A DNA stretch of 46,987 nt from Methylacidiphilum caldifontis (GTDB lineage: Bacteria; Verrucomicrobiota; Verrucomicrobiia; Methylacidiphilales; CAMAQI01), in assembly GCA_945877805.1 (NCBI GenBank), contig CAMCSM010000010.1, positions 1 to 46,987 on the forward strand, written 5' to 3'. The notes beneath the pieces were generated by a model. It was not told the origin of the DNA and searched no databases. It was given only the letters and a program-made list of their open reading frames with translations. Positions 17,910 to 27,048 of this stretch are shown piece after piece. The number at the start of each line of letters is the position of its first letter. Position 1 is the stretch's first letter. The translations under genes were made by a program, and so were the position numbers.

Positions 17910-19493
17910 ATGGCAAACACGCCGAATATGCCCGCTATTCCTGGGTTTCTAAAGCCTGGCAACTCCCTTGGTAACATTCCTCCGCGTGGAATGCCTCCGC
18001 GGCCGGGGGGTGTCCCTCCACCCATGCGAGCGAATTCAGTTTCCGCTCCTTCCCCTGCAAGTGGAGCTCCCAATCTAATGGGAGGATCCATTCCCGTTCC
18101 TCCAACCATGAACTCAGGGGCTTCTGCCAGTTCGATGGGAGGTCATGGAGTGAGTCATGGAACTGGACCGATTAAGATGCCTGTGGATCCGGTCATCGAG
18201 TTTATTAATCAGTATAAAAAAACCTTGATGCCTTTTATCATTCCCAATATCGAGCCTAAGCTGCTGGACAAGGGGAATGAGGAGCGACTGAGGTCGAGAA
18301 TCGAGGTTTTAGTTGATGAAAAACTAGCGGCAGATAAGGCGCCGATTGGTCGCCAGCTCCGTGTTCGTCTTTTGACGGAAGTGATTGATGAGATGGTCGG
18401 TTTTGGGCCGTTGGAACAACTTTTAAAGGATGATTCGATCTCTGAAATCATGGTCAATGGAGCGAAGACGATTTACATTGAACAAAAAGGGCGTCTGACC
18501 CTTTCCTCAGTGCAGTTTACCGATGAAGAGGCCTTACGGAGAGTGATTGATCGGATCCTTTCTCCCTTGGGACGACGCGTCGATGAATCGACTCCATTGT
18601 GCGATGCTCGTTTGCCTGATGGCTCTCGTGTGAATGTGATTATCCCTCCTCTGGCATTAAATGGGGGAACGATTACGATTCGTAAATTTAGTAAAAGCGC
18701 GATGTCGATGGAAAAACTGATGTCATTTGGGGCGTTATCCCCTGGGATGTCGATGTTTTTGAAAGCGGCAGTGCACTCGACTTTAAATATTGTCATCTCT
18801 GGGGGTACGGGATCGGGTAAAACGACTTTGTTGAATGCTTTGTCTTCATTTATTCCTGATGGGGAGCGAATCATCACCGTTGAAGATGCTGCCGAATTAA
18901 AACTCCAGCAAGAGCATGTGATCCGCCTTGAATCAAGGCCGAAAAATATTGAGGGTAAGGGTGAGATCTCGATTCGAGAACTCGTGAAGAATACCTTGCG
19001 TATGCGTCCGGATCGAATTGTGATTGGAGAGTGTCGAGGGGGAGAGGCTTTAGATATGATCCAAGCGATGAATACTGGGCATGATGGCTCAATGACCACG
19101 ACGCATGCGAATGATCCTCGGTCGGCTCTTTCTCGGCTAGAAACCTTGGTGATGATGGCGGGGATGGATCTTCCACAGTTAGCGATTCGTCAGCAGATCT
19201 CCGGTGCGGTTCATTTGATTGTTCAAATCGGTCGACTTGCCGATGGAAGCCGACGGATGTTGAATATTACCGAAGTCCAAGGGATGGAAGGAAATACAGT
19301 TTTGCTTCAAGATATCTTTAGATTTGAACAAACAGGGACCACCTCCGAAGGGAAAATTAAAGGGATCTTAAAAGGATGTGGACTCGTTCCGAAGTGTATG
19401 GATCGATTTAAGGCGGCGGGGATGCACGTTCCAGTAGAGATATTTTCGAGTGTTGTTTATATTAACTATCCGGAAGAGGAAGAGGGAACATGA
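17910..19493 (+). CDS. cpaF: CpaF/TadA-family secretion ATPase
   Basis: Hexameric ATPase of the tight-adherence (Tad) type IVc pilus system, 527 aa. The first 85 residues are low-complexity and rich in Pro, Gly and Met. After them come the N-terminal domain and the ATPase core, with Walker A GGTGSGKTT at 298-306, the Walker B/Asp-box region RPDRIVIGECRGGEALDMIQAMNTGHDGSMTTTHAN, and HLIVQIGRLADG. It overlaps tadB by 4 nt. Pilin, secretin and prepilin peptidase genes are absent here. Confidence 0.92.
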   Translation: MANTPNMPAIPGFLKPGNSLGNIPPRGMPPRPGGVPPPMRANSVSAPSPASGAPNLMGGSIPVPPTMNSGASASSMGGHGVSHGTGPIKMPVDPVIEFINQYKKTLMPFIIPNIEPKLLDKGNEERLRSRIEVLVDEKLAADKAPIGRQLRVRLLTEVIDEMVGFGPLEQLLKDDSISEIMVNGAKTIYIEQKGRLTLSSVQFTDEEALRRVIDRILSPLGRRVDESTPLCDARLPDGSRVNVIIPPLALNGGTITIRKFSKSAMSMEKLMSFGALSPGMSMFLKAAVHSTLNIVISGGTGSGKTTLLNALSSFIPDGERIITVEDAAELKLQQEHVIRLESRPKNIEGKGEISIRELVKNTLRMRPDRIVIGECRGGEALDMIQAMNTGHDGSMTTTHANDPRSALSRLETLVMMAGMDLPQLAIRQQISGAVHLIVQIGRLADGSRRMLNITEVQGMEGNTVLLQDIFRFEQTGTTSEGKIKGILKGCGLVPKCMDRFKAAGMHVPVEIFSSVVYINYPEEEEGT

Positions 19494-20464
19494 TTTGGGC
19501 GGAGCTCATCGTTCTTTTAATTGCGATTGCCTTTCTCGCCCTTTATTTTTCAAAGCAAGAGGCGGACTCTGATAAAGTGGCGTTGAAAAATCGTTTGGCT
19601 TTTCTTTCAAAAGCACAAGAGCCGAAACAGGATCGAGATAATCCCTTTAGCACAAAAATTCCTGGGGAATTAAAGAAAAAGGAGGATTCCCGTCGCTTTT
19701 TAGTTCATCTCACGGGAGAGGCGATGTTGATGCGACTCGAGAAGCAACTCGCTCAAGCAGATATTCCGATTCGAGCTTCAGAATTTATTTTAATGAGAGT
19801 GGTCTTAGCGGGAGTAGGAGGCGCGTTAGGGTTATCGATGTCGAATCAGTGGATGGTTGCAGGAGGGGCGGGGGTATTAATGTTTTTTATTCATATTCCT
19901 TATATTGCCTTTATGAAGGCGATGCGGATCAACAAGTTTACGAATCAATTAGCCGATTTTTTAAGTTTAATTTGTAATTCTTTAAGGGCCGGGCAAACAT
20001 TTTTACAAGGAGTCGATATGGCCTGTCGCGAATCGCCCGCCCCCATTTCAACGGAGTTTCGACAGCTTATGCGAGAGACAAATTTAGGGCTCCCGATTGA
20101 GGAATCGTTTCAAAACATGTATGTTCGTGTGCCGGGTGAAGATTTAAAGATTGTTTTGAGCGCTTTTAGTATTCAAAGGCAGGTGGGAGGTAATTTAGCA
20201 GAGATTTTGGATCAGGTATCGAAAACGATTCGAGAGCGAATTAAGATTCAAGGTCAGATTAGGGTATTGTCGACTCAAGGAAAGATGTCTGGGGCTGTCG
20301 TCGGCTTAATGCCGATTGCCTTAGTGGTGATCATTTCAGTCGTCAGTCCCGGCTACATGGATCCTCTCCTTACGGGGTATGGGAAAATTTTGGTGGGGGC
20401 AACTTTATTTTGGCAAGGTCTCGGCTGTTTTGCAATTTATAAGATATGCGATATTGAGGTTTAA
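19490..20464 (+). CDS. tadB: Tad inner-membrane platform protein TadB
   Basis: Type II secretion F-family membrane protein, 324 aa. It has an N-terminal transmembrane helix (LIVLLIAIAFLALYF), further hydrophobic segments near 105-140, the cytoplasmic F-domain (LADFLSLICNSLRAGQTFLQGVDMA and SAFSIQRQVGGNLAEILDQVS), and C-terminal membrane helices. With TadC it forms the base that CpaF drives. Its start codon overlaps the cpaF stop in an ATGA arrangement. Confidence 0.88.
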   Translation: MIWAELIVLLIAIAFLALYFSKQEADSDKVALKNRLAFLSKAQEPKQDRDNPFSTKIPGELKKKEDSRRFLVHLTGEAMLMRLEKQLAQADIPIRASEFILMRVVLAGVGGALGLSMSNQWMVAGGAGVLMFFIHIPYIAFMKAMRINKFTNQLADFLSLICNSLRAGQTFLQGVDMACRESPAPISTEFRQLMRETNLGLPIEESFQNMYVRVPGEDLKIVLSAFSIQRQVGGNLAEILDQVSKTIRERIKIQGQIRVLSTQGKMSGAVVGLMPIALVVIISVVSPGYMDPLLTGYGKILVGATLFWQGLGCFAIYKICDIEV

Positions 20465-20472
20465 AAGGGATT

Positions 20473-21402
20473 ATGGAAATACTCATTTCGATTTCGATAT
20501 TGGCCTTTGTTTTATTGGTGGCCTTCTCCTTAAAATCTACGGAGGCGCACAGTTTATTAGATCGACTTGAAAAAGTGGGGCCTGGGAGCGGAGCTCGCAA
20601 AGGATCAAACATTCGAGATCAAGAGGTGATGAATCAAAGTCTAGCAGTTCGGGTTTTGCTTCCTCTTGCCGATAAATGTTCGAAAACATTTTCTCAGTTA
20701 ACGCCGATCGGAATGCTTGAGCAGTGTCGTAAAGATATCGCCTCTGCCGGATTTACCGGAAAAGTGACCCCCGTTCAATTAACGACCCTTTCTTGGATCT
20801 TTTTAATCGGGCTCCCGATTTTCTTTTTTATTTTGACGATTGCGCAGCCGAAGGATCAGATGACCTGGGGATTGATTGCGGTTTCCGGTCTGATCGGATA
20901 TCGGATGCCGTTAGGGATTGTTCAAGGGAAAGCAAAAGGACGTCGGGCACAAATTTTGAAAGCACTTCCCTTTACTTTTGATCTGATCAGTATTGGGGTC
21001 GAGTCAGGAATCTCCTTTGATGGAGCGTTGGCTCTCGTTGCTGAAAAAACAAACGGACCTTTGACCGATGAGATTAATATTACTTTGAATGAGATTCGAC
21101 TCGGAAAATCGCGCAATGAGGCTCTAAAGGATTTTTCAGAACGCATTGGAATCGATGATTTGCGAGTCTTTTTAACCTCCGTGATTTATATTTCAAAAAT
21201 GGGAGGAAGTCTTGTCGATGTGATTCGGGTGCAAACCGAGGCGATGCGTGTGAAGCGCCGTCAGCGGGCAGAGGAGGCGGCGATGAAGGCACCGGTGAAG
21301 ATTATGTTCCCCTTGGTGCTCTTTATTTTTCCCGCAATTTTTGTAGCAATTATGGGGCCCGTGGTGATTCGTGCCTTGAACGGGGAGTTTGGGGGGGGAT
21401 AA
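20473..21402 (+). CDS. tadC: Tad inner-membrane platform protein TadC
   Basis: Second F-domain protein of the Tad platform, 309 aa. It has an N-terminal membrane helix, a central pair of hydrophobic segments, the F-domain (PFTFDLISIGVESGISFDGALALVAEKT and ISKMGGSLVDVIRVQTEAMR), and a C-terminal helix (IMFPLVLFIFPAIFVAIMGP). It follows tadB by 8 nt with an AAAGGGA ribosome site, so cpaF-tadB-tadC form one operon. A repeat element follows directly. Confidence 0.88.
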   Translation: MEILISISILAFVLLVAFSLKSTEAHSLLDRLEKVGPGSGARKGSNIRDQEVMNQSLAVRVLLPLADKCSKTFSQLTPIGMLEQCRKDIASAGFTGKVTPVQLTTLSWIFLIGLPIFFFILTIAQPKDQMTWGLIAVSGLIGYRMPLGIVQGKAKGRRAQILKALPFTFDLISIGVESGISFDGALALVAEKTNGPLTDEINITLNEIRLGKSRNEALKDFSERIGIDDLRVFLTSVIYISKMGGSLVDVIRVQTEAMRVKRRQRAEEAAMKAPVKIMFPLVLFIFPAIFVAIMGPVVIRALNGEFGGG

Positions 21403-21421
21403 CTGAAATAAATAATACGGT

Positions 21422-21603
21422 GATCTCTTAGGAAAAGGATCGTGAAACGATAAGGTAAAGCCGCTGGAAGCGGAAATAATTTTGGTACAGAGGGAGATGG
21501 GGGTACAACTTTGCCGGAAAAAATTCTGTGACCCCCTGCTTGGCAGGGTCATATTTTTCGTTCCGACGAAAAATATTTGGTTTCGGTCTTTGACCGATTT
21601 ATG
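21422..21603. repeat. Divergent copy of the hairpin-rich repeat element
   Basis: It begins with GATCTCTTAGGAAAA, which matches 13207-13221 at 14 of 15 positions, followed by a hairpin ATCGT-GAAA-CGAT in the place of the hairpin in the reference copy. A second hairpin (CCGCT-GGA-AGCGG) is inserted, then the block TTTGGTACAG...GGGGGTACAAC aligns with the reference arm. The right half holds a bulged GGGTCA/TGACCC hairpin, the 24-nt hairpin shared with 4519-4542 (21552-21575), and the 25-nt repeat at 21579-21603. It spans the gap between tadC and manA, where no gene was seen. Confidence 0.75.
21579..21603. repeat. Copy 2 of the 25-nt hairpin repeat
   Basis: GGTTTCGGTCTTTGACCG followed by ATTTATG, with a perfect 5-bp hairpin around TTT. 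It is the best-paired copy and ends the element at 21422-21603. The other copies are at 107-131 and 32046-32070. Confidence 0.65.
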
Positions 21604-21649
21604 TTAAATTGAATTGAACGGTCGGTATTATTTGAGCATGATTTTGGTT

Positions 21650-22597
21650 ATGGATATTTTTACTTTTAAGCCGATTTATCAAAAAAGAATATGGGGAGGC
21701 CAGAACTTAAATACGATTTTGGGACGTTCGATTCCGGAGAATGAAAAAATTGGAGAAAGTTGGGATCTGGTCGATCGGCCAGAGGCTTGTAGTGAAATCT
21801 GTAACGGAACCTTAGACCAATTAACGATCCAAGATCTGTGGTTGAAGAGACGTCTGGAGATTTTTGGTTCGCAATCTCCGGACACCCCCCGTTTTCCTAT
21901 TTTGATTAAGCTATTGGATTGCGTGGAGACCTTGAGCTTACAAGTTCATCCTCCCGCCGATAAAGCAAAGGCCCTTCAAGGGGAGCCGAAGACCGAGATG
22001 TGGTATTTTTTAAATACGACTCCTGAGGCAAAGATTTATGTCGGATTAAAAAAAGGGGTGAGTGCGGAGGATTTTAAAGAGGCAATCGGAAAGCCGAATC
22101 TCGTCGCTAAGCTTCATCCATTGCCGACCCGTCCTGGAGAGGCGATGTTTCTCCCTTCCGGTCGTCTCCATGCGATTGGAGCCGGCAATCTGATTTTAGA
22201 GATCCAACAAAATTCCGATACCACTTATCGAGTCGATGATTTTGGTCGAATTGATGATCAGGGGAAAACTCGAGAACTTCATATCGAACAGGCAAAGGAA
22301 TCGATCCGTTATGATGACTACGAGCCGTTTTTTGCTCAGCCTCACAGTGATCGAGTCTTAGTCTGCGAATACTTTTCCGTTTTGCGTAATTTTATGTTTC
22401 CTGAGGAGGAACACCCTTGGTTTCCCGATGGACGCAGTTTTCAGTATCATTTTGTGGTGAAGGGAGAGATTGAGGTCGGAACAAGGAAGTTTAAGACAGG
22501 TGAGGCCTTTTTAATGGGGGCGAATAATAAGCCCTACGATCTGAAGCCTGGGATCGAAGGGGCAGAGTTAATTACTGTTGAATGGGGAAGAAAATAA
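21650..22597 (+). CDS. manA: Mannose-6-phosphate isomerase, class I
   Basis: Zinc enzyme that interconverts fructose-6-phosphate and mannose-6-phosphate, the entry step to GDP-mannose. About 315 aa from ATG 21650, with ATG 21638 also possible. The N-terminus (FKPIYQKRIWGGQNL), the zinc-site segment SLQVHPPADKA, the substrate-site EMWYFLNT, and FLPSGRLHAIGAGNLILEIQQNSDTTYRVDD are all typical. It fits with the gmd pair 4-6 kb away, since Gmd uses GDP-mannose. Confidence 0.93.
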   Translation: MDIFTFKPIYQKRIWGGQNLNTILGRSIPENEKIGESWDLVDRPEACSEICNGTLDQLTIQDLWLKRRLEIFGSQSPDTPRFPILIKLLDCVETLSLQVHPPADKAKALQGEPKTEMWYFLNTTPEAKIYVGLKKGVSAEDFKEAIGKPNLVAKLHPLPTRPGEAMFLPSGRLHAIGAGNLILEIQQNSDTTYRVDDFGRIDDQGKTRELHIEQAKESIRYDDYEPFFAQPHSDRVLVCEYFSVLRNFMFPEEEHPWFPDGRSFQYHFVVKGEIEVGTRKFKTGEAFLMGANNKPYDLKPGIEGAELITVEWGRK

Positions 22598-22623
22598 TCC
22601 TCTGAGGCGCAGCTCTGACAGTT

Positions 22624-22672
22624 TTTTGAATGCGTTCAAAAGACCTACGAAGAATTTATTCTCTTCGGTCTT
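22624..22672. terminator. Tandem hairpins between convergent genes
   Basis: Two adjacent hairpins: TTTTGAA-TGCG-TTCAAAA (22624-22641, perfect) and a bulged stem of 11 bp (22640-22653 with 22662-22672, AAGAC and CGAAGA arms). They stand between the ends of manA and the DUF6421-like gene, where a two-way terminator is expected. Neither is followed by a long T tract. Confidence 0.45.
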
Positions 22673-22682
22673 AATGCCTGAT

Positions 22683-24830
22683 TTACCCCTTATATCTCAC
22701 CGTGTCCTCATTTATTTTTTTCTGAAGATTCAGATGGAATTGTCCGAGGGGGAATTCATCCGGTTGAATGACTTTCAACCATTGTGCGGGATCTTCTTCG
22801 CTATTGATAGTGCGGCTCTCTTTTTTCCATTGTGAGGCAATGTTGGGTTTGAGATGACGACTGATTAAATCGTGGGCCTCGATCCAGAAACTGATTTTTG
22901 AGCTCTTGGCCGCATTGCGATAGAGAAGGATGATCTCCTCTTCAAGCGCGGCTACGGCTTGGGGAAGGGCTTTCCAGTCGATGGTGAGTTGATTGTCGCA
23001 CCATTTTAAGATTTCTTGGTGATGGAGTGAGGAAAAAAGCAGTTGTCCTCCGAGTGCATCGTAGTTGCGGATCCGAGTTCCGACGATCGGGAAACGGAAG
23101 AGTCGATCAAAGAAAATGGCATAGGTGACATATTCAGCAAAAGGAAACTCCCTCTTCGCCATTTGATCTGCCTCACGAAAGGCTCGGAGATCGACGCGAA
23201 GCTCCTCAAGTGAATAGATCCAATAGGGAGAACGTTGGCGAATCATAAAGGGATCAAAGGGAAGTTCTCCAAGACTGTGGGCTTGATCATGAATCAGATC
23301 CCAAAGCTCTAAAGTCTGTTGTGCGAGGACGGGGGAGGTTAACAAAGCGCTCGCTCGCGGGGGAAGGGAGATATTTAAAATTTCGACCGCTTGATTGCTG
23401 TAATGAAGAAGTCGTTGTGCTTCACGATCACAAAAAATAGTTCCAAAGACGTTGATCGGTTTTCCGGAGATGGAGACGGTTTCTGGAAAAAGGACGGCAC
23501 AATCACTTTGATATCCCTCGGTGTAGTCCAGAAGCTCTCCAGGAACAAATTTCGGATTGGTAAAACGGGTTTTTTCTAATGTGGAGATCCATGCGGGCCA
23601 TGGAGTTCGAAAGAGAATTGCTTCGAAACGGATCTGTAGAGAGGCATTAGGAGTGTACATCGGGAAAAGAGCGAGGTGCCTCATTCCTTCGATCCGATGT
23701 TTTTGCGGTTCAAACTTTTCGAGCGAATTTTTAAAGTCCGGCTTGAGATAGCCTTGTTTTTGCCAGCAATTGAGATCTTCTTCCAGTGCCAGCCAATAGC
23801 GATCTTGATGGGGAAAAAAGGAGGAGAGTTGATGGAGCTCATGAATGATGATCGGGAGCAGATTAGCGGTGAGAGCATGGTTTTTTGGATCGACGGAGCC
23901 ATCGGGATTTTGAAGAACTCTTAAAGAATTGATTGCCGATTTGAGATTGATCCAAGAGGCAGAAGTTTCAGGGAGGCTTCCTAACGGAGTTGTTTGCGGT
24001 GAATTTTTTTCAGTTTTCCATTCATGTCGGAGATAGGCGGGGATCGAAAGCCAATCAATGAGATTGAGCCAAAGGGTTCGATGATCGAATGTATTGAGGA
24101 ACTCATCTCCAAAGAGACGCGAGTCGGTGACGACGGCGACACGACCTTTTCCTGGGGTGGCAACGGCAATCAGACCGGCGTGAGCAGGGGTGGCAGAGTC
24201 GTGGCTGCGACGAACAATCGAGGCCTCTCCGGAGACGGTGCAAGAACCGGCTTGATAAAAACAAACTTCACTGACCGCATGCGCGATTGACTTTGCATGC
24301 TTGGAATTTGTCGACTCGCTTAAGACCCAGCTATGGTTGTCGTGGGTAGAATGAAGTCGGTCTTGAACCGTATTGTTTTCGATTTGGATTCCCCAATGAG
24401 AGAGAAGAAGGTTGAGGTTATCTCCGTATTTATTGTGTTCATATTCCGTGATCAGGAGAAGTGAGCCTCCAGATTCGACAAACTGTTGGATCGCGTCAAT
24501 TTCAGCAGGAGCGAGTTGAGGAGATCCCGTAGGAATTGTTTTTTCCCATTGCGGATCGCAGGGATGGAGGAGAGCCAGAAGGTCAAAATCGGCGAGGGTC
24601 GGGAGGGTGAGCGGTTGATCGAGATTGCGATCACAGGAACAGTCTCGGGCTGTCAAAAGTTCTGCTGCCGATTGATAGGAGGAGTTGAGGGGATCGGTGG
24701 GATTGAAGGAATTAGCCTGTTGCCGAGAGATTGACCAGCTTTCGCTATGGGACTCATCAAAAAGAATGCGAACGGGCTTAGGGCCTCCGTAGGGAGAGGG
24801 GAGGGGATCGAAAGAGGTAAAGTTCTGCAT
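22683..24830 (-). CDS. Two-domain protein: DUF4350/GATase-like plus DUF6421-like
   Basis: A 715-aa cytoplasmic protein. Residues 1-270 resemble glutamine-amidotransferase-like/DUF4350 modules: FDESH at 24-28, DFDLLALLHPCD, FVESGGSLLLITEYEHNKYGDNLN (117-140) and VAVVTDSRLFGDEFLN. Residues from about 290 to the end match what I recall of DUF6421: MRHLALFPMYTPN, GTIFCDREAQR, WDLIHDQAHSLGELPFDPFMIRQRS and NYDALGGQLLFSSLHH. No function is established for DUF6421 that I know. The ATG at 24830 follows AAGGTGG, an excellent ribosome site. It is divergent from the threonine aldolase gene. Confidence 0.68.
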   Translation of the reverse strand: MQNFTSFDPLPSPYGGPKPVRILFDESHSESWSISRQQANSFNPTDPLNSSYQSAAELLTARDCSCDRNLDQPLTLPTLADFDLLALLHPCDPQWEKTIPTGSPQLAPAEIDAIQQFVESGGSLLLITEYEHNKYGDNLNLLLSHWGIQIENNTVQDRLHSTHDNHSWVLSESTNSKHAKSIAHAVSEVCFYQAGSCTVSGEASIVRRSHDSATPAHAGLIAVATPGKGRVAVVTDSRLFGDEFLNTFDHRTLWLNLIDWLSIPAYLRHEWKTEKNSPQTTPLGSLPETSASWINLKSAINSLRVLQNPDGSVDPKNHALTANLLPIIIHELHQLSSFFPHQDRYWLALEEDLNCWQKQGYLKPDFKNSLEKFEPQKHRIEGMRHLALFPMYTPNASLQIRFEAILFRTPWPAWISTLEKTRFTNPKFVPGELLDYTEGYQSDCAVLFPETVSISGKPINVFGTIFCDREAQRLLHYSNQAVEILNISLPPRASALLTSPVLAQQTLELWDLIHDQAHSLGELPFDPFMIRQRSPYWIYSLEELRVDLRAFREADQMAKREFPFAEYVTYAIFFDRLFRFPIVGTRIRNYDALGGQLLFSSLHHQEILKWCDNQLTIDWKALPQAVAALEEEIILLYRNAAKSSKISFWIEAHDLISRHLKPNIASQWKKESRTINSEEDPAQWLKVIQPDEFPLGQFHLNLQKKINEDTVRYKG

Positions 24831-24885
24831 AACCACCTTTTGCTCCGAAAGGTAATCTAATCCAGATTCGGAAAAACACAAATTT

Positions 24886-24913
24886 TTGATCTTTTACAAA
24901 ATCAAGCTATAGT
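24886..24913 (+). promoter_or_regulatory. Sigma-70-like promoter of the threonine aldolase gene
   Basis: TTGATC (24886-24891), a 16-nt spacer and TATAGT (24908-24913). A start near 24920 would leave a leader of only about 7 nt before the ATG at 24927, which has no clear Shine-Dalgarno. Confidence 0.5.
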
Positions 24914-24926
24914 CTTTGGATACGGT

Positions 24927-25985
24927 ATGAATTCCAACTCTCTAGAGGCTCCGATCGTTAGAGGTTTTGCGAGCGATAATTATGCGGGGATCTCTCCAGA
25001 AGCGTTGAAGGCATTGCACTCCTGTAATCAAGGTCATGTTGTTGCGTATGGGGAGGATCCATGGACACAAAAATTAAAGGGATTAGTTCAAGAGATTTTT
25101 GAAACCGATTGCTCTTTTTTTGTCGTTTTTAATGGAACATCCGCAAATTCGCTTGCGTTAGCCCATCTCTGTTCTCCTTATGAAACGATTCTTTGCCATG
25201 AGCAGTCCCATTTGAAAGTGGACGAGTGTGGGGCCCCTCAATTTTTTTCTGGGGGAGCCGGGTTAACGCTTGTCTCTGGGGGAAATGGAAAAATGAATCT
25301 CGATCTACTCAGAGAACGGATTGCCGAAAGAACAGATATTCATGCGCAGTCTCCTCGAGTCATCAGCCTTGCTCAAGTGACGGAGTGTGGAACGGTTTAT
25401 ACGTTAGAGGAGCTTCGAAGGATTCAGGAGATCTGTCGAGATCATGATCTTCGATTTCATATGGATGGAGCCCGTTTTGCGAATGCGTTGGTTTCATTGG
25501 AGGTCACTCCCGCGGAGATGAGTTGGAAAGTGGGGGTTGATGTTTTAAGTTTTGGATTTACGAAAAACGGGGTTCCGATGGGAGATTTGGTTGTTTTCTT
25601 TGATTCCCAGTTAGCCAAAGGATTTGAGTATCGAGTGAAACAGGGGGGACAACTCGCGAGTAAGAGCCGATTTCTTGCGGCTCCCATTTTTACTATTTTA
25701 CAGACAGGGGAGTGGATCCGAAACGCGAGACATGCCAATGCGATGGCAGCTCTTTTAGAGGAGAAAATCAGAAGGCTGAACGGAATCAATTTTTATCATC
25801 CGCGTCAGGCGAATTCACTTTTTTTAGATCTTTCGTCAGGAGTTGCGGATCGGCTTCATCAAAAGGGATGGCGCTTTTATCATTTCGGTTCTTCAGGCTA
25901 TCGTTTGATGACCGCTTGGGATCATACCGAGGAGGATATTAATCGGTTGATGCAAGATCTCGTTGCGGTGATGGAGGTGGATTAA
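24927..25985 (+). CDS. ltaE: Low-specificity threonine aldolase
   Basis: PLP enzyme that splits threonine or allo-threonine into glycine and acetaldehyde. Its 352 aa fit the family. Seen are FASDNYAGISPEAL at the start, FNGTSANSLAL, the His-rich segment CHEQSHLKVDECGAP, HMDGARFANAL and the PLP-lysine in SFGFTKNG (Lys213). Related enzymes cleave other beta-hydroxy amino acids, so the physiological substrate is not fixed by sequence. The start is supported by the promoter just upstream. Confidence 0.9.
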   Translation: MNSNSLEAPIVRGFASDNYAGISPEALKALHSCNQGHVVAYGEDPWTQKLKGLVQEIFETDCSFFVVFNGTSANSLALAHLCSPYETILCHEQSHLKVDECGAPQFFSGGAGLTLVSGGNGKMNLDLLRERIAERTDIHAQSPRVISLAQVTECGTVYTLEELRRIQEICRDHDLRFHMDGARFANALVSLEVTPAEMSWKVGVDVLSFGFTKNGVPMGDLVVFFDSQLAKGFEYRVKQGGQLASKSRFLAAPIFTILQTGEWIRNARHANAMAALLEEKIRRLNGINFYHPRQANSLFLDLSSGVADRLHQKGWRFYHFGSSGYRLMTAWDHTEEDINRLMQDLVAVMEVD

Positions 25986-26031
25986 ATTGAACTTTATTTT
26001 TGCAACAGAACCATTGGAAGCCAGGTCTTCG

Positions 26032-27048
26032 TTAGAGGGAATGAGAGGAAGCCTCTTGCTTTTCAGTAAGGAGTTTGAGGTCGTTATCGACCATATCGGT
26101 AACCATCGATTCGAAGGTGTGGAGCGGTTTCCATCCGAGTACTTTTTGGATGTGGGTCGGATCTCCGAGGAGCCGTGTCGGCTCTTGGGGACGCATGAGG
26201 GCTTCGGAACTTTTCACATGCTGAGTCCAATCGAGTCCAAGATAGGCGAACGATAGGTGAACCCAGTCTTTGACGGAGTGAAGTTTCCCGGTGGCGACGA
26301 TATAGTTGTCTGGCGAATGGTGTTGAAGCATCATCCACATCGCTAGGACGTAATCGCTGGCGTGTCCCCAATCCCGTTGGCTATCGAGATTTCCGAGGAT
26401 CAGCTCGTGATCGAGGCCTACTTTAATTTTCGCGGCCTGCCGCACGATCTTACGGGTGACAAAGTTTTCCCCACGTCGCGGGGATTCATGATTGTAGAGA
26501 ATTCCGTTACAGATGAACAATCCATAGCTGGCTCGATAGACATCGCAAAGTTGAGCGGCAAAGGCCTTAGCGCAGCCGTAGGGACTGGTCGGACGATAGG
26601 CGGTTTGTTCGGTTTGAGGAAAATCCTCCGCAGTGCCGAAAATTTCGGAGGAGGCGGCATGGTACATTTTAACAGGATAATCGAGGTCGCGACAGATTTC
26701 GAGAATTCCTAAAGTGGCAGAGGCAATTTCATGGCAGGTCGATTCAGGGATCTCAAAGCTCAATCCGACATGGCTTTGGCCTGCGAGATGATAAAATTCT
26801 GTCGGGCGAACTTTTTTAAAGATTTTTCGGAGCGAAGTGGAATCGACTAAATCGCTATAGTGAAGGAAAAAACGTTTTCCGTGGAGATCCGGATTGAGTC
26901 GAAGGGTATCAATCCGAAGACGGCTGAGATTGCTGGTACGACGAACGACCCCATGAACCTCATATCCTTTTTGGAGAAGAAGTTCCGCAAGGTAGGAGCC
27001 ATCTTGGCCGGTGATCCCGGTGATCAGTGCAATTGGAGTGGAGCTCAT
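26032..27048 (-). CDS. GDP-mannose 4,6-dehydratase, paralogue 1
   Basis: Extended SDR enzyme of 338 aa that converts GDP-mannose to GDP-4-keto-6-deoxymannose, the precursor of GDP-fucose and GDP-rhamnose. Its Rossmann motif GITGQDG is at 11-17. HYSDLVDS, FYHLAGQSHVGLSFE, the catalytic SSE (133-135) and YGCAK (Tyr157, Lys161), and NHESPRRGENFVTRKI are typical of Gmd. The ATG overlaps the stop of the upstream paralogue, so they are translationally coupled. A longer reading frame upstream is only overlap. Confidence 0.88.
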   Translation of the reverse strand: MSSTPIALITGITGQDGSYLAELLLQKGYEVHGVVRRTSNLSRLRIDTLRLNPDLHGKRFFLHYSDLVDSTSLRKIFKKVRPTEFYHLAGQSHVGLSFEIPESTCHEIASATLGILEICRDLDYPVKMYHAASSEIFGTAEDFPQTEQTAYRPTSPYGCAKAFAAQLCDVYRASYGLFICNGILYNHESPRRGENFVTRKIVRQAAKIKVGLDHELILGNLDSQRDWGHASDYVLAMWMMLQHHSPDNYIVATGKLHSVKDWVHLSFAYLGLDWTQHVKSSEALMRPQEPTRLLGDPTHIQKVLGWKPLHTFESMVTDMVDNDLKLLTEKQEASSHSL

